64,000 bases of DNA. Origin: Saprospiraceae bacterium. GTDB taxonomy: Bacteria; Bacteroidota; Bacteroidia; Chitinophagales; Saprospiraceae. The notes beneath the pieces are model-generated. The model saw only the letters and a list, made by a program, of their open reading frames with translations, was not told the origin of the DNA and did no database searches. Every line of letters begins with the position of its first letter. Position 1 is the stretch's first letter. The translations under genes were made by a program, and so were the position numbers. The stretch spans positions 62,001 to 126,000 of the forward strand of contig JAEUUO010000023.1 in assembly GCA_016787575.1 (NCBI GenBank). The letters are read 5' to 3'. Positions 35,271-44,819 of the stretch are shown here, in pieces.

Positions 35271-36500
35271 TTAAATTTCTACCAGTACTTGATTTTTTAA
35301 TAGATCTTCCATGCTTTCCCGTTGACGGATCAAATGATGTTTGCCTTCATGAATTAATACTTCTGCAGGTCGAAATCTGGAGTTGTAGTTTGATGCCATA
35401 GTAAAGCAATAAGCTCCTGCATTTTTAAAGCAAAGGATATCGCCAGGATGAATTTCCGAAACTACACGGTTGCTTGCAAATGTATCGGTTTCGCAAATAT
35501 ACCCTACTACGTTATAAACACGTGGCTTACCAGTTGGATTAGAAATATTGATTATGTGATGATAGGAATCATAAAACATAGGTCTGATTAAATGATTTAA
35601 TCCTGAATCTACTCCCGCAAATACAGTTGATGGAGTTTGTTTGATCACATTGGTTTTAACAAAAAAGAAACCACATTCTGAAACCAGGTATTTTCCGGGT
35701 TCAAAGTACAGTTTTAATTTGCGACCGTATTCTTTACAAAATTGATTAAAAGATTTTGAAAGTACCTGGCCCAATTCTTCTACATCTGTGCAAACATCGT
35801 CAGGTTTGTAGGGCACCTTTATCCCACTTCCAAAATCAATAAATTCCAAATCCGGAAATTTTTTTGCAGTATCATACATGATTTCTGATGCAAATGCAAA
35901 TACACCCGCATCCAGAATATCAGAGCCAGTATGCATGTGCAATCCGTTTACTTTTAATTTTAAAGTATCTACCAACCGCAATACCAAAGGCATTTGGTAA
36001 ATGGATATCCCAAATTTACTATCGATGTGTCCTACTGAAATTTTTTCGTGACCACCGGCCATAACATGCGGATTGATGCGGATTCCAATTTTTACATTGG
36101 GATGATGATGACCTATATATTCAAGAGTTTCTATGTGATCAATGTTGATTTGTACACCTAATTGGATAGCCATCTCAACTTCATCCGGAGCGACACAATT
36201 TGGTGTATAAATGATTTCAGAAGGCTTAAATCCTGCTTTTAAACCGGTCCATATTTCTTGTACAGAAACGCAATCGAGTCCTACTCCCCAGTGTTCTATT
36301 AGTTTTAATATGTTTATATTATTGAGTGCCTTACAGGCAAAATGTATTCCCAATTCAGGCACATCAAATGCATCTTTTAAACGATCAATTTGTCTTTTAA
36401 TGACTGAAGAGTCATAAACATATACAGGAGTATGATAGGTATCTATCAATTCAGAGACAGGAATATTCTGAATGCTGTATTGACCGTCAATTAAGTCCAT
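35271..36500 (-). CDS. lysA: Diaminopimelate decarboxylase
   Basis: 409 residues, usual LysA length. Fold type III PLP enzyme: HFACKALNNINIL (PLP-binding Lys about 57), NPHVMAGGHEKISVGHIDSKFG, GLHMHTGSDI, DFGSGIKVPY, FEPGKYLVSECG, GYICETDTFA (catalytic Cys region) and NAGAYCFTMASNYNSR. These match LysA of Bacteroidota. Converts meso-diaminopimelate to L-lysine in the cytoplasm. It is third in a minus-strand run after galK and an S37 peptidase; the 58-base gap before it may hold a promoter. An arginine or carboxynorspermidine decarboxylase is a less likely alternative. Confidence 0.91.
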   Translation of the reverse strand: MDLIDGQYSIQNIPVSELIDTYHTPVYVYDSSVIKRQIDRLKDAFDVPELGIHFACKALNNINILKLIEHWGVGLDCVSVQEIWTGLKAGFKPSEIIYTPNCVAPDEVEMAIQLGVQINIDHIETLEYIGHHHPNVKIGIRINPHVMAGGHEKISVGHIDSKFGISIYQMPLVLRLVDTLKLKVNGLHMHTGSDILDAGVFAFASEIMYDTAKKFPDLEFIDFGSGIKVPYKPDDVCTDVEELGQVLSKSFNQFCKEYGRKLKLYFEPGKYLVSECGFFFVKTNVIKQTPSTVFAGVDSGLNHLIRPMFYDSYHHIINISNPTGKPRVYNVVGYICETDTFASNRVVSEIHPGDILCFKNAGAYCFTMASNYNSRFRPAEVLIHEGKHHLIRQRESMEDLLKNQVLVEI

Positions 36501-36558
36501 AATTTATTTTTTGCAATAATAAGCAAAAAAATAAACTCAAGTGAATGCTTACACTATT

Positions 36559-37857
36559 TTAATATGGCAGAGGAGTTGTTTTACATGCTGTCCATTTTTT
36601 TAAAGCTTTTAAAATAAGTTGTTTATCAGATTCACCAAAATCTCGAATTCTGGTTCGATGCCCTCCATTAAATTTTACAAATTTCAAAGCATTTGATTGA
36701 GGATCTGGATTTACTGCGCACGAAGTCCAGGTATCCAATCCGCCGTAGATATAAATTATATTATGACTTTCATGGGTAGCTTTTTCGTGCATGGATTTCA
36801 TATAGTCGCCATGGTAAGTAAGATTTGCATTTTTAGGGCAAAATTCTAAATTCGACAATTGTTTGTTTATCAATAAATCGCTTATTCCTGTGGTATCAAA
36901 ACCATAATACCCGTATTCGGTCATAAATTGGAAATAGGCTGGCAAAAACTCAGTGCAACTTGTTTTATCATAATAATTGAAATCAATGACTTCCTCAATG
37001 TGTTCGAAAATTTGTTTAGCACTTGCCTGTTTATCAGGAATATCCTGGCAACCAAAGCCCCATTGCCAAAAGGAAAAGGGATATTCCATGGCTGCAAAAT
37101 CTATCACCCGGTCTTTATCTATCTCAAACACAACACCATCCTGCTGTTCCATTTCCGCTAAAAGTTGCTTTAATTCCAATCTATGAATTAAAACAGAACG
37201 TTGAAATTCCCTTACTTTCATTCTGCATTCCGGAGTTCCAACTTTTGTTTGATAATGTACAACAGTTCGTGGGTCTTCCTGCGCTAATGGAAATGGTGCT
37301 ACGTAGGCAATACTAGCTTTTATATTTTTAGGATAGCTTAAGCTGTACAATGCAGTGGTAGTCCCTCCTTTGGAAATACCTGTGGCAATCCAGGCCTTTT
37401 TATAGAGGCCGGCCAATTTAGTTTGAATGAAATTCAAATCTGCCAATGCTTGTTTTTGATTTAGTAAAGTCCAATCAATCGTTGGAGGTTTTGAATTTGC
37501 AAAAAAACGATATTCAACTGAAAATTGATTGGCATCAAGGATTAAACTGGCTTCGTAAATTCGATCTGATACATTGTAGCCCTCAGTTACCAGTATGTTG
37601 GGTTTTTTAAATCCCTTATGATATAAAAGTATTTTTTGAGGAAAACTGCCTTTTGATGGATTTGTATGATCCAGTGTTTGTTGGATAATCAATTCCCAAA
37701 ACAACTTGTAATTTTCCTTTGATCCCAATTCGTTAATTTGAATTCCTGGAAAACTTTCTTTTAAATAAGATTTTAATATATCTTCTTCAGTTTTCTTTTT
37801 AGCATGGATTGTATTTGAAACTAATAAAATAACTACCAATAGAATAAATTTATTCAT
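36559..37857 (-). CDS. Secreted S37-family (PS-10) serine peptidase
   Basis: 432 residues with signal peptide (about 1-19, FILLVVILLVSNTIHA). Alpha/beta-hydrolase peptidase features: TQQTLDHT-like motif (IIQQTLDHTNPSKGSFPQ), QALADLNFIQTKL, nucleophile elbow TGISKGGTT (Ser162), YIYGGLDTWTSCA with the likely catalytic Asp, and NGGHRTRI with the likely catalytic His. Known: S37 enzymes are tripeptidyl or prolyl aminopeptidases from Streptomyces; Bacteroidota homologues are exported. Here it probably degrades peptides in the periplasm. It begins 24 bases after galK. Confidence 0.85.
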   Translation of the reverse strand: MNKFILLVVILLVSNTIHAKKKTEEDILKSYLKESFPGIQINELGSKENYKLFWELIIQQTLDHTNPSKGSFPQKILLYHKGFKKPNILVTEGYNVSDRIYEASLILDANQFSVEYRFFANSKPPTIDWTLLNQKQALADLNFIQTKLAGLYKKAWIATGISKGGTTTALYSLSYPKNIKASIAYVAPFPLAQEDPRTVVHYQTKVGTPECRMKVREFQRSVLIHRLELKQLLAEMEQQDGVVFEIDKDRVIDFAAMEYPFSFWQWGFGCQDIPDKQASAKQIFEHIEEVIDFNYYDKTSCTEFLPAYFQFMTEYGYYGFDTTGISDLLINKQLSNLEFCPKNANLTYHGDYMKSMHEKATHESHNIIYIYGGLDTWTSCAVNPDPQSNALKFVKFNGGHRTRIRDFGESDKQLILKALKKWTACKTTPLPY

Positions 37858-37881
37858 AAATATTAAAATTGATTAGATGAT

Positions 37882-39018
37882 TTATATAAATTGAATTCCG
37901 TTTTCAAATTTGACTTCAAATACTTCAGGTTTATAGCCAAATCTATTTGAAAATGAATTTTCAATTCCATGGGAATAATTAAGTTTTAAATGCTCTGGGA
38001 TTAAATGAATGCTTGCACCTCCAAATCCTCCACCCATCATCCTTGCTCCAAAAGCCATTGGAGTGTTTTTTGCAAAATCTACTAAGAAATCTAGTTCAGG
38101 ACAGCTCACCTTGTATAATTTGCGCAACCCTTCATGGCCTTTTAAAAGACAACGACCCATTGAATCAAATTGTTTGAGTTCAAATGCATCTATCATTTCA
38201 AGGACCCGTTGGTTTTCTTCATTTATGTAAATCAAATATTTGAAATGGTTCTTGCTTAAAATATTTTCCAGTGCTTTGATTTGTTCCCAGTTTAAGTCAC
38301 TTAAACTTTCAATTTCGGGATGTGCCTTTTTTGCAATTTGTAAAATTGCTTTACAAGCTCTTGATCTATTATTATAGTCTGTATGAATCAATTGATGTTT
38401 TACAAGAGTGTCTATAACCAACCAGCAAATGGGGCCCTCCGGGATGGGAATGTATTTAAAATTCCAATCACTGCATTGTATCAATAGTGCGTGATTTAAC
38501 TTGCCATTAAAAATACTTATTTGATCCATCATTCCTCCTTCCAGACCAGATGCTTTTTCAGCAGCAACCGCCAGTTCTGTCATTTTTTCAACGGTAAGAT
38601 TTAAAGTTCCCAACTCATTAAGAACCGTCATAAACCCACAGCTGATAGCAGAAGAGGAAGAAAGACCGGCCCCGGAAGGCAAGTCACCGTCAAAAGCCAA
38701 TTTAAAATCTGGCCAGGAATACCCTTTTTGTCTCAAAAGATCCCAAACTCCTTTAAAATAGATAGCCCAATCGGGAAAACTGGCTTGAGATTTTGGAAAC
38801 CAGGATTGATTGTATCGGAGACTTATAATTTCAGACTCACCGGATGAAATGTAACCAAAGTAAATTGCCTTTTGAAATGCTGCCGGCAAGCATAAACCTT
38901 GATTGTAATCTGTATGCTCTCCTATCAAGTTGACCCTGCCCGGTGCCCGCAAAAAACTTGGCTTGCTTGAGGCTAACCGTTTTTTAATGAGTTCTTTATA
39001 TATTAATTCTGTTGACAT
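37882..39018 (-). CDS. galK: Galactokinase
   Basis: 378 residues, usual length. GHMP kinase: signature APGRVNLIGEHTDYNQGLCLPAA (about 25-45), ATP-binding DGDLPSGAGLSSSSAISCG, substrate Asp in GGMMDQISIF, and the third motif MAFGARMMGGGFGGASI. Phosphorylates galactose in the Leloir pathway. No galT, galE or galM is adjacent. It starts a minus-strand run with the S37 peptidase and lysA, an unusual partnership. Confidence 0.96.
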   Translation of the reverse strand: MSTELIYKELIKKRLASSKPSFLRAPGRVNLIGEHTDYNQGLCLPAAFQKAIYFGYISSGESEIISLRYNQSWFPKSQASFPDWAIYFKGVWDLLRQKGYSWPDFKLAFDGDLPSGAGLSSSSAISCGFMTVLNELGTLNLTVEKMTELAVAAEKASGLEGGMMDQISIFNGKLNHALLIQCSDWNFKYIPIPEGPICWLVIDTLVKHQLIHTDYNNRSRACKAILQIAKKAHPEIESLSDLNWEQIKALENILSKNHFKYLIYINEENQRVLEMIDAFELKQFDSMGRCLLKGHEGLRKLYKVSCPELDFLVDFAKNTPMAFGARMMGGGFGGASIHLIPEHLKLNYSHGIENSFSNRFGYKPEVFEVKFENGIQFI

Positions 39019-39321
39019 TTAATTGAAAAGGTGAAAATAAATTAATTTCTTTTAATTCTCTCTAAATTAGTTGCTCCTTAAATAACACCGACTACTGGGT
39101 GATTTTGTAATTATGGCCTAAAAATTGGTATGTTAAAGTTCTTATAATAATCTCTAGAAATATAATGCATAAGTACAGCTTTCGTTCTTTTGTTGTCTGA
39201 AATGAATTGCAAAGCCTGCATCGATAATAAAACCGAAAATATTTTGGCAAACCTTGCTAACCTTTTTATAAATTCGGAACTACATAGAAATCAAATTTAT
39301 TTAATCTTAAATCTTTTTAAA
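39019..39321. other. Divergent intergenic region upstream of galK and the 39322 gene
   Basis: 303 bases, AT-rich. It holds a promoter-like element on the plus strand (39244-39276) and an in-frame upstream extension of the 39322 gene that I regard as leader. No other gene, RNA or hairpin seen. Confidence 0.5.
39244..39276 (+). promoter_or_regulatory. Candidate promoter of the 39322 gene
   Basis: TTG (39244-39246), 22-base spacer, TAAATTCG (39269-39276), one base off TAnnTTTG. It supports the ATG at 39322 rather than the one at 39190. Confidence 0.4.
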
Positions 39322-39735
39322 ATGAAAAAATTAGTTTTATTCTGCTCTTTTGGTCTTTTTGTTGCTTTTTCAGCAAGTGCACAAGGTACTGCTACTGGTA
39401 CTTCAACTCCTACTCCTACTACTACTGCTAAACCAGCTACAACAGCTAGACCAGCTCAAAAAGCAGCTCCAGTATCTTCTCCAAAGCCAACTACAGAAAC
39501 GGCTCCTGTTGTAATGAAAGATCACGTTTGTACTGTAGCTTGTAAAGATGGAGCACACGTTTATGCTCATGGTGAAAAAGGTCACGTATGTGGCGATGCT
39601 TGCAAAAAAATGAAATCTGCAAAGTCAACTAAAATGGCTCCAAAGAAAACAACTAGCAGCACTCCAACTACAACTACTCCGCCACCAACAGGTACTGCAA
39701 CAGACGATTCTAAGTCTTTAAAAATGAAAAAATAA
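39322..39735 (+). CDS. Small secreted Thr/Pro/Lys-rich protein with a Cys/His cluster
   Basis: 137 residues from the ATG at 39322, which begins a clean signal peptide (KKLVLFCSFGLFVAFSASA-Q). Then a Thr/Pro/Ala/Lys-rich linker, a Cys/His module DHVCTVACKDGAHVYAHGE...GHVCGDACKKM, and a Thr/Ser/Pro-rich tail. The module (H-V-C-x-x-A-C-K-D-G-x-H-x-Y-x-H-G-E-x-G-H-x-C) is one I know from many small periplasmic Bacteroidota proteins of unknown role; the spacing suggests metal binding. Monocistronic, with a terminator. Confidence 0.75.
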   Translation: MKKLVLFCSFGLFVAFSASAQGTATGTSTPTPTTTAKPATTARPAQKAAPVSSPKPTTETAPVVMKDHVCTVACKDGAHVYAHGEKGHVCGDACKKMKSAKSTKMAPKKTTSSTPTTTTPPPTGTATDDSKSLKMKK

Positions 39736-39766
39736 ACGTAGTTTTTAAAACTAAGTTTAGAAAATT

Positions 39767-39800
39767 AAAAGAGGATTCATTGAGTTGGGTCCTCTTTTTT
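39767..39800 (+). terminator. Rho-independent terminator
   Basis: AAAAGAGGA (39767-39775) pairs with TCCTCTTTT (39790-39798), followed by more T. Ends the 39322 gene. Confidence 0.8.
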
Positions 39801-39947
39801 ATTTAAAGCCATTTTTTAATTCGGTCACAGTTCAAGAGCATTTTAAAATGCTTAGAACAAAATTAGAATCTGCTCCGGATTTTTATTCTAATCAGATATT
39901 TTAATTTAAATATAGGTACCACCCTAAATTCGCCTTTATTTAAATGT

Positions 39948-40481
39948 ATGAAGAAATCCGTAAATTTAATATTATTGGGAATGTTCAATCTTTTGATTTC
40001 TGCCTGCAGTGGCGAGGATGTCAAAATTATGGATTATTCGAAATTAAGCTGTAAAATTGATGGTATTGAATATCGGGAAGTGGTTACTTCCAGTTCAAAA
40101 GGTCAAACCTATTCAGCAGAGTGGCATAAATTTGATCTGCCCAATGGAACATCAGCTTATAAAATCAATTCATTGATTTCCGGAACCAATAAGTATGAAT
40201 TTGCAGAAAGTATTTATATTACTCTAGACGTAAATACGATTGAAATCAACAAAGAATACGATATCGATTTTTTAAATAATTTTCCGGCAGGTACTTTTTG
40301 TCATTTTGTCGGCACAACGTTTGATTCAAGGGATACTTCTGAAGGAAAGTTAATTATATCAAAATTTGATGGAAAGACCATGTCGGGCATTTTTAGTTTA
40401 AAATTATTTTCCGGATTTACCAGCCATCCTATGGTAGTTATTACAGAGGGAAAGTTTGAAGATCTTCCGGAAAGAAAGTAA
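39948..40481 (+). CDS. Lipoprotein of unknown function
   Basis: 177 residues. Lipobox LISACSG (Cys20). Mature part is beta-rich and opens with KLSCKIDGIEYREVVT, a pattern frequent in small Bacteroidota lipoproteins (a short domain of C-x-I-D-G followed by strands), then YITLDVNTIEINKEYDIDF and, near the end, KTMSGIFSLKLFSGF. The end (GKTMSGIFSL...) is like the "G-x-F-S-F" strand of DUF-type extracellular beta-sandwiches. Function unknown. A -7-like TAAATTCG lies at 39925-39932. It converges on the large gliding-type gene with only 4 bases between. Confidence 0.7.
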   Translation: MKKSVNLILLGMFNLLISACSGEDVKIMDYSKLSCKIDGIEYREVVTSSSKGQTYSAEWHKFDLPNGTSAYKINSLISGTNKYEFAESIYITLDVNTIEINKEYDIDFLNNFPAGTFCHFVGTTFDSRDTSEGKLIISKFDGKTMSGIFSLKLFSGFTSHPMVVITEGKFEDLPERK

Positions 40482-40485
40482 GCGT

Positions 40486-43400
40486 TTACCTGATTAAACT
40501 CAAATCTCCCCAAAGCTTTTGTTTCTCACCATTGGTCCATTCTACTTCAAGAACATATACAAATACACCGGGATTTAATTTTTGATTATTAAAATTTCCA
40601 TCCCAACCTTGAATGGGATCATTTGGCTGAAAATTTAATTTAGAATAGACCAATTCTCCCCAACGATTGTAAATATTCATGTAATTAATTTGCTTATAAC
40701 TCTCTTCAGCGACAATCGGATAAAAGCTATCATTGATATTATCTCCATTCGGACTAAATGCATTGGGAAGCCAAATGCCTCTTTTTATTATTTGGATTAA
40801 TATACTTGAACTGGCTGTACATCCATTTTTCGTTGTGTAACTTACAGTAAACGAAGTTTCATCGCTAAGGTTTTTGACAATTGGATTGGGACAATCAGTA
40901 CAACTCAAATGTTCTCCCGGGCTCCAAAGGATACTTGCAATGGAATCCAAAGGTGTCGAAAATATTGGATTTAATTTGAGCTGCTCACCAAGATTAATTT
41001 TAATTACAGAGGGTAAACTCACACCAACAGAAGTTGGTTGATTGATAATCAAATCTTTTATAAGGATGCAACCATTTGAATCAATAATTTTTATTTTTTT
41101 TAGTCCCGGATTTAGATTCGAAATACTGTTTCCGTTAAATAAAAAAGTATCAATATAATAGCTTAATGGGAATTGACCTCCGCTTACACCCAATATAAAA
41201 ATTGTTCCATATTCTCCCTGGCATTTTGGTTGTTGTATTAAATATTGAAAATCCGTGGGGACGTTTTTATTTTCAAGTACATCTACCGAATCTTGATTAA
41301 GACAACCATTCAGGAGATTGGTAACCTTTATATAATATCGGCCTTCACTTGTTACATCAATATTTAAATTTCCTGGCATCGAAGCGATGTTTCCATTTGA
41401 AGTAGTCCATTCTAATATATAATTGGTTCCTGAATTTGTCAAAATTCCTTCCAACTGAATCGTTTTTCTTGTACATGTAAGTTCCAATGGATTCAAAACA
41501 CGAATACCAGGGATTGTTCGATCTTCAATTACCAACACACTATCTGTGGATTTGCATTTATTTATAGTGTCTATTACAGTTAGGTAATACCATCCAGGTT
41601 TATTCACTTTAACTCCATTCACATTTGGTTTGCTTTGTATGCCGCCTGATGGAGAGGTCCAACTGTAGATCAATCTATTTAAAGGATTGGCTGCTTGAAC
41701 ATTTAATTGAACAGTATCTGTTTTGCAATTTAAAACGGAAGCTGGTAAAACGGTCAAGGCAGGTTTAACAAGATCCGGTATGATCAGAATGGAATCATTT
41801 GAAATGCATCCATTGCTTACATCTTGTACCTGCAATATATAAAGTCCGGGACTTCCAATTACGACAGATGCATTTCGAAGATTTCCAATCAACTGTCCAT
41901 TCATAGTTTGCCATAAATAATCAATGGATTTTCCACTGGCATTTCCATTTAATTGCAATTGAGTAGTTTCGCAATTCCAAAATTGATCTATTCCTGCAGT
42001 TACAATTGGTTTAATGGTATCGATTCTTACAGTAACTTGACTCGTAGTTTGGCAACCATTGAGTTGATCTGTCGCGGTAAATGAATAACTGCCTGGTTTG
42101 TCAATAATGACAACTGAAGTATCAATCTTGCCGATAAAATTTCCGTCCATACTTGACCATGTTACTTGCAAGGGATTACCTGTTTGCGAATTGGCTGTTC
42201 CCGATAATAAAATGCTTTTTTTAATGCAGGTTAATGTATCCGGATTTAGGATTTGAACAATCGGTTTATTTAGATCAGGATTAACCTGCATAGATGAACT
42301 GTCGCTGCATCCGTTTAGTGTATCCAGAACAATTAGTTGGTAGGTCCCTGGAGAAGTTACTTCAATTTTATTTGAGGATATACCATTCCGGATCATCCCA
42401 TTTACAGTTGTCCAATTGTATACAATAGAATTCCCTGAGCTACTTAATGATCCGTCCACAATTTTCAAACTGTCTTTGCAACTAAACAAAAGATTGGGCC
42501 CGGCATTTGCTATCGGTTTTAATTTGTTTTCATCTACAAATACAGAATCCAGATTTTCACATTCATTTGTTTTATTGATAACATGAATATAATACCAGGC
42601 TTTCTTATCAACCAAAGGATTAATGGTAGTATCTCCGGAAACAATATTTCCAAATGGACTGGTCCATAAAATAATTAAACTATCTTTTGGATCCACAAAT
42701 CCATTCAATCGAATCAATTTGATTTTACAGCTCAAGGAGCCTGCAGTTCCTGCATCAAGCATCGGCAGGGATCTTAAATCTTTTATTTGAAGACTGTCTG
42801 TAACCGAACATCCATTAATTGCATTGAGTATTTTAAGATGTACGAAACCCGACTGATTAAATAGTTTGGAATTAAGACTATCCTCTTTAGGTTGATTTTG
42901 ATTATTAAAACTCCAAAAATAATTTAAATTATTTTGGGAGTTGTTTTTAAAATTGGTAACGGAAACAGCATTGTTAATGCAATTAATAATTAAGTCCGGT
43001 CCTAATTCTATCTGTGGTTTAAGGGTATCTATTTTAACTGTCCAAGTTGTACTGTCGCTGCAGAAATTTTTAGTATCCGTAATTTTTAATTTGTATACCC
43101 CGGATAAAGTATCTGTTATTTGAGAAAATCCATCAAATTGATTCAAATCCGGTTTTGTCCATTGAATAGAATAATTAATAGTATCTGAAGGAAGTGATTT
43201 CAGCAGGATCATTTTTTTATTGCAGTTAATTAAACTATCACCAACAATTCCAACAACAGGTTTTAGAGTATCAGCAGGCACATCATAGTCCAGTATGAGT
43301 GTACATCCTGAGCCTTGATCGGTTATGGTGACAGAATATTTTTTAGCTGAGTTGACAATAATTTCATCTGTTAACTGACCTTTTAATATACTTGAATCGG

Positions 43401-44571
43401 GGCTCCATTTATAAGTATATAAACCACTGCCAGTGTTGATCAATGCTTTGAGTCGAATGGAATCTTTTCGGCAGTTTTCTTTTCCATTTAAATCCAAAGT
43501 TCCTGCCAGAACATCTGGGGCGTTAAATTCGATTGATGCTTCTTGTTCGCACATGACTGCACCGTTTGTGTAAATAACTTTTACTGTATAGACCCCAGAA
43601 CCTTTTGCTTTTGCAGTTAATCCATTTTTGGATATAATTTTTCCTACATCGGTAGTCCACTCATACCGAATGTTTGGACCGGCAGAAGATCCAATAGCCG
43701 ATAAGTCAAAAGGATCTGAAGAGCATTTTGGTGGATTTAAAATGTCAATTTTTGCGATAAGGTTTACGATCTCAACTACAACTTGATCCATTTCCATGCA
43801 GGTTTCGTAAAGGGCTATGTCATCAATGGCAAAATCGTTTCCACCCCGGATACCGGTTGTTTCACTCATACAGATTTGAGTGGAGGTCGATGTGGCTGTA
43901 AACCGTATGGTGTATTGAACCCAATTACACAATCCACCTGCTGTGGTGGTTCCAATAGAATTTCCATTAATTTTTACGTTTAATTGTGCAATGTTGAATG
44001 CCACAACGGATTGACTCCAAAATTCAAATTGGTAAACCCTCCCAATAACGGTAGGAATGGTTTGGCACCAAAAATTAGTACCTGCCACTGGATGCCCATT
44101 GAGTAAAAGCATGTTTCCACTCCCGGTACTGTGATCACCACAATTGGTAAATCCGCCATTCCAGGATGAAGGATTGGGAGTAACAAAATATTCGCCTTCC
44201 GTAGTATTTACAGGGGTGAAGGTATAGCTCGAACTAAAACTGGAATTTCCACTTTCAAAGTCACCGTTTTTAATGAGATTGGTTGTAGAAATACCTTCTG
44301 CAGTCAGTTTATAAGTATATCGACCCGGAATTTTTTGTGTAACTATGGGATCCAAAATGTTTGGATTGCTTAATCCACCTGTTGGGGTCCAATAAAATTT
44401 AGAATAATTCCCTTGTACGGAGCCTTGTAATTGCAAGGTTTGGCTGGAATCACATTTAACCAAATCAGGACCGGCATTGACCATTAGACCAGGGCATTGT
44501 GCCTGCAATTCAATTGATTTTAATATGAAAACTAAAATCGGTAATAGGTTTAAGCAATTTTTGTATGCCAC
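40486..44571 (-). CDS. Large T9SS type B (gliding-motility-type) secreted protein with Cys-paired Ig-like repeats
   Basis: About 1361 residues from a GTG at 44571, which yields a good signal peptide (YKNCLNLLPILVFIL...ELQAQ); the frame is open further up to a TTG at 44646 without an ATG. Order: first repeat, a carbohydrate-binding-like domain (LIKNGDFESGNSSF to DDIALYE), then repeats of about 80-90 residues with the pattern L-x-C ... Y-x-W-x-x-x-x-G ... P-G-x-Y ... N-G-C; I count about 11 in all. Near the end a SprB-like segment (FQYLIQQPKCQGEYG), then the gliding-associated C-terminal domain NAFSPNGDNINDSF, IYNRWGELVY, WDGNFNNQKLNPGVFVYVLE. Known: that domain targets proteins through T9SS. 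Likely a cell-surface adhesin. Confidence 0.88.
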   Translation of the reverse strand: MAYKNCLNLLPILVFILKSIELQAQCPGLMVNAGPDLVKCDSSQTLQLQGSVQGNYSKFYWTPTGGLSNPNILDPIVTQKIPGRYTYKLTAEGISTTNLIKNGDFESGNSSFSSSYTFTPVNTTEGEYFVTPNPSSWNGGFTNCGDHSTGSGNMLLLNGHPVAGTNFWCQTIPTVIGRVYQFEFWSQSVVAFNIAQLNVKINGNSIGTTTAGGLCNWVQYTIRFTATSTSTQICMSETTGIRGGNDFAIDDIALYETCMEMDQVVVEIVNLIAKIDILNPPKCSSDPFDLSAIGSSAGPNIRYEWTTDVGKIISKNGLTAKAKGSGVYTVKVIYTNGAVMCEQEASIEFNAPDVLAGTLDLNGKENCRKDSIRLKALINTGSGLYTYKWSPDSSILKGQLTDEIIVNSAKKYSVTITDQGSGCTLILDYDVPADTLKPVVGIVGDSLINCNKKMILLKSLPSDTINYSIQWTKPDLNQFDGFSQITDTLSGVYKLKITDTKNFCSDSTTWTVKIDTLKPQIELGPDLIINCINNAVSVTNFKNNSQNNLNYFWSFNNQNQPKEDSLNSKLFNQSGFVHLKILNAINGCSVTDSLQIKDLRSLPMLDAGTAGSLSCKIKLIRLNGFVDPKDSLIILWTSPFGNIVSGDTTINPLVDKKAWYYIHVINKTNECENLDSVFVDENKLKPIANAGPNLLFSCKDSLKIVDGSLSSSGNSIVYNWTTVNGMIRNGISSNKIEVTSPGTYQLIVLDTLNGCSDSSSMQVNPDLNKPIVQILNPDTLTCIKKSILLSGTANSQTGNPLQVTWSSMDGNFIGKIDTSVVIIDKPGSYSFTATDQLNGCQTTSQVTVRIDTIKPIVTAGIDQFWNCETTQLQLNGNASGKSIDYLWQTMNGQLIGNLRNASVVIGSPGLYILQVQDVSNGCISNDSILIIPDLVKPALTVLPASVLNCKTDTVQLNVQAANPLNRLIYSWTSPSGGIQSKPNVNGVKVNKPGWYYLTVIDTINKCKSTDSVLVIEDRTIPGIRVLNPLELTCTRKTIQLEGILTNSGTNYILEWTTSNGNIASMPGNLNIDVTSEGRYYIKVTNLLNGCLNQDSVDVLENKNVPTDFQYLIQQPKCQGEYGTIFILGVSGGQFPLSYYIDTFLFNGNSISNLNPGLKKIKIIDSNGCILIKDLIINQPTSVGVSLPSVIKINLGEQLKLNPIFSTPLDSIASILWSPGEHLSCTDCPNPIVKNLSDETSFTVSYTTKNGCTASSSILIQIIKRGIWLPNAFSPNGDNINDSFYPIVAEESYKQINYMNIYNRWGELVYSKLNFQPNDPIQGWDGNFNNQKLNPGVFVYVLEVEWTNGEKQKLWGDLSLIR

Positions 44572-44640
44572 GTGTTGAATTAACTTAAGCAATAAAATTA
44601 CTACATTTTTTAAATTGGAGAGCAGGATACTAGGAGAAGA

Positions 44641-44750
44641 GGACAAGAGGAGAGGATGAGAAGCGGAGACGAGGACTGATTGGTTGGAAAGCCATTTCAG
44701 TACATTTTTTTTCTACAGACTACAGACTACAGACTACAGACTATAGACTA
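44641..44750. repeat. Spacer with 8-bp-like purine repeat and 7-bp tandem repeat
   Basis: 44641-44680 is a purine-rich stretch of degenerate 8-mers such as ACAAGAGG and AGAAGCGG. 44713-44750 is CTACAGA four times, then CTATAGA and CTA: a clean 7-bp tandem repeat. It lies between two minus-strand genes. Confidence 0.8.
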
Positions 44751-44819
44751 TTCGCAGCTTAATTGCTTATAAGCTACTAATTTTTTTTGACTTCTGACAG
44801 TTGATTTCAGAAGACTAAA

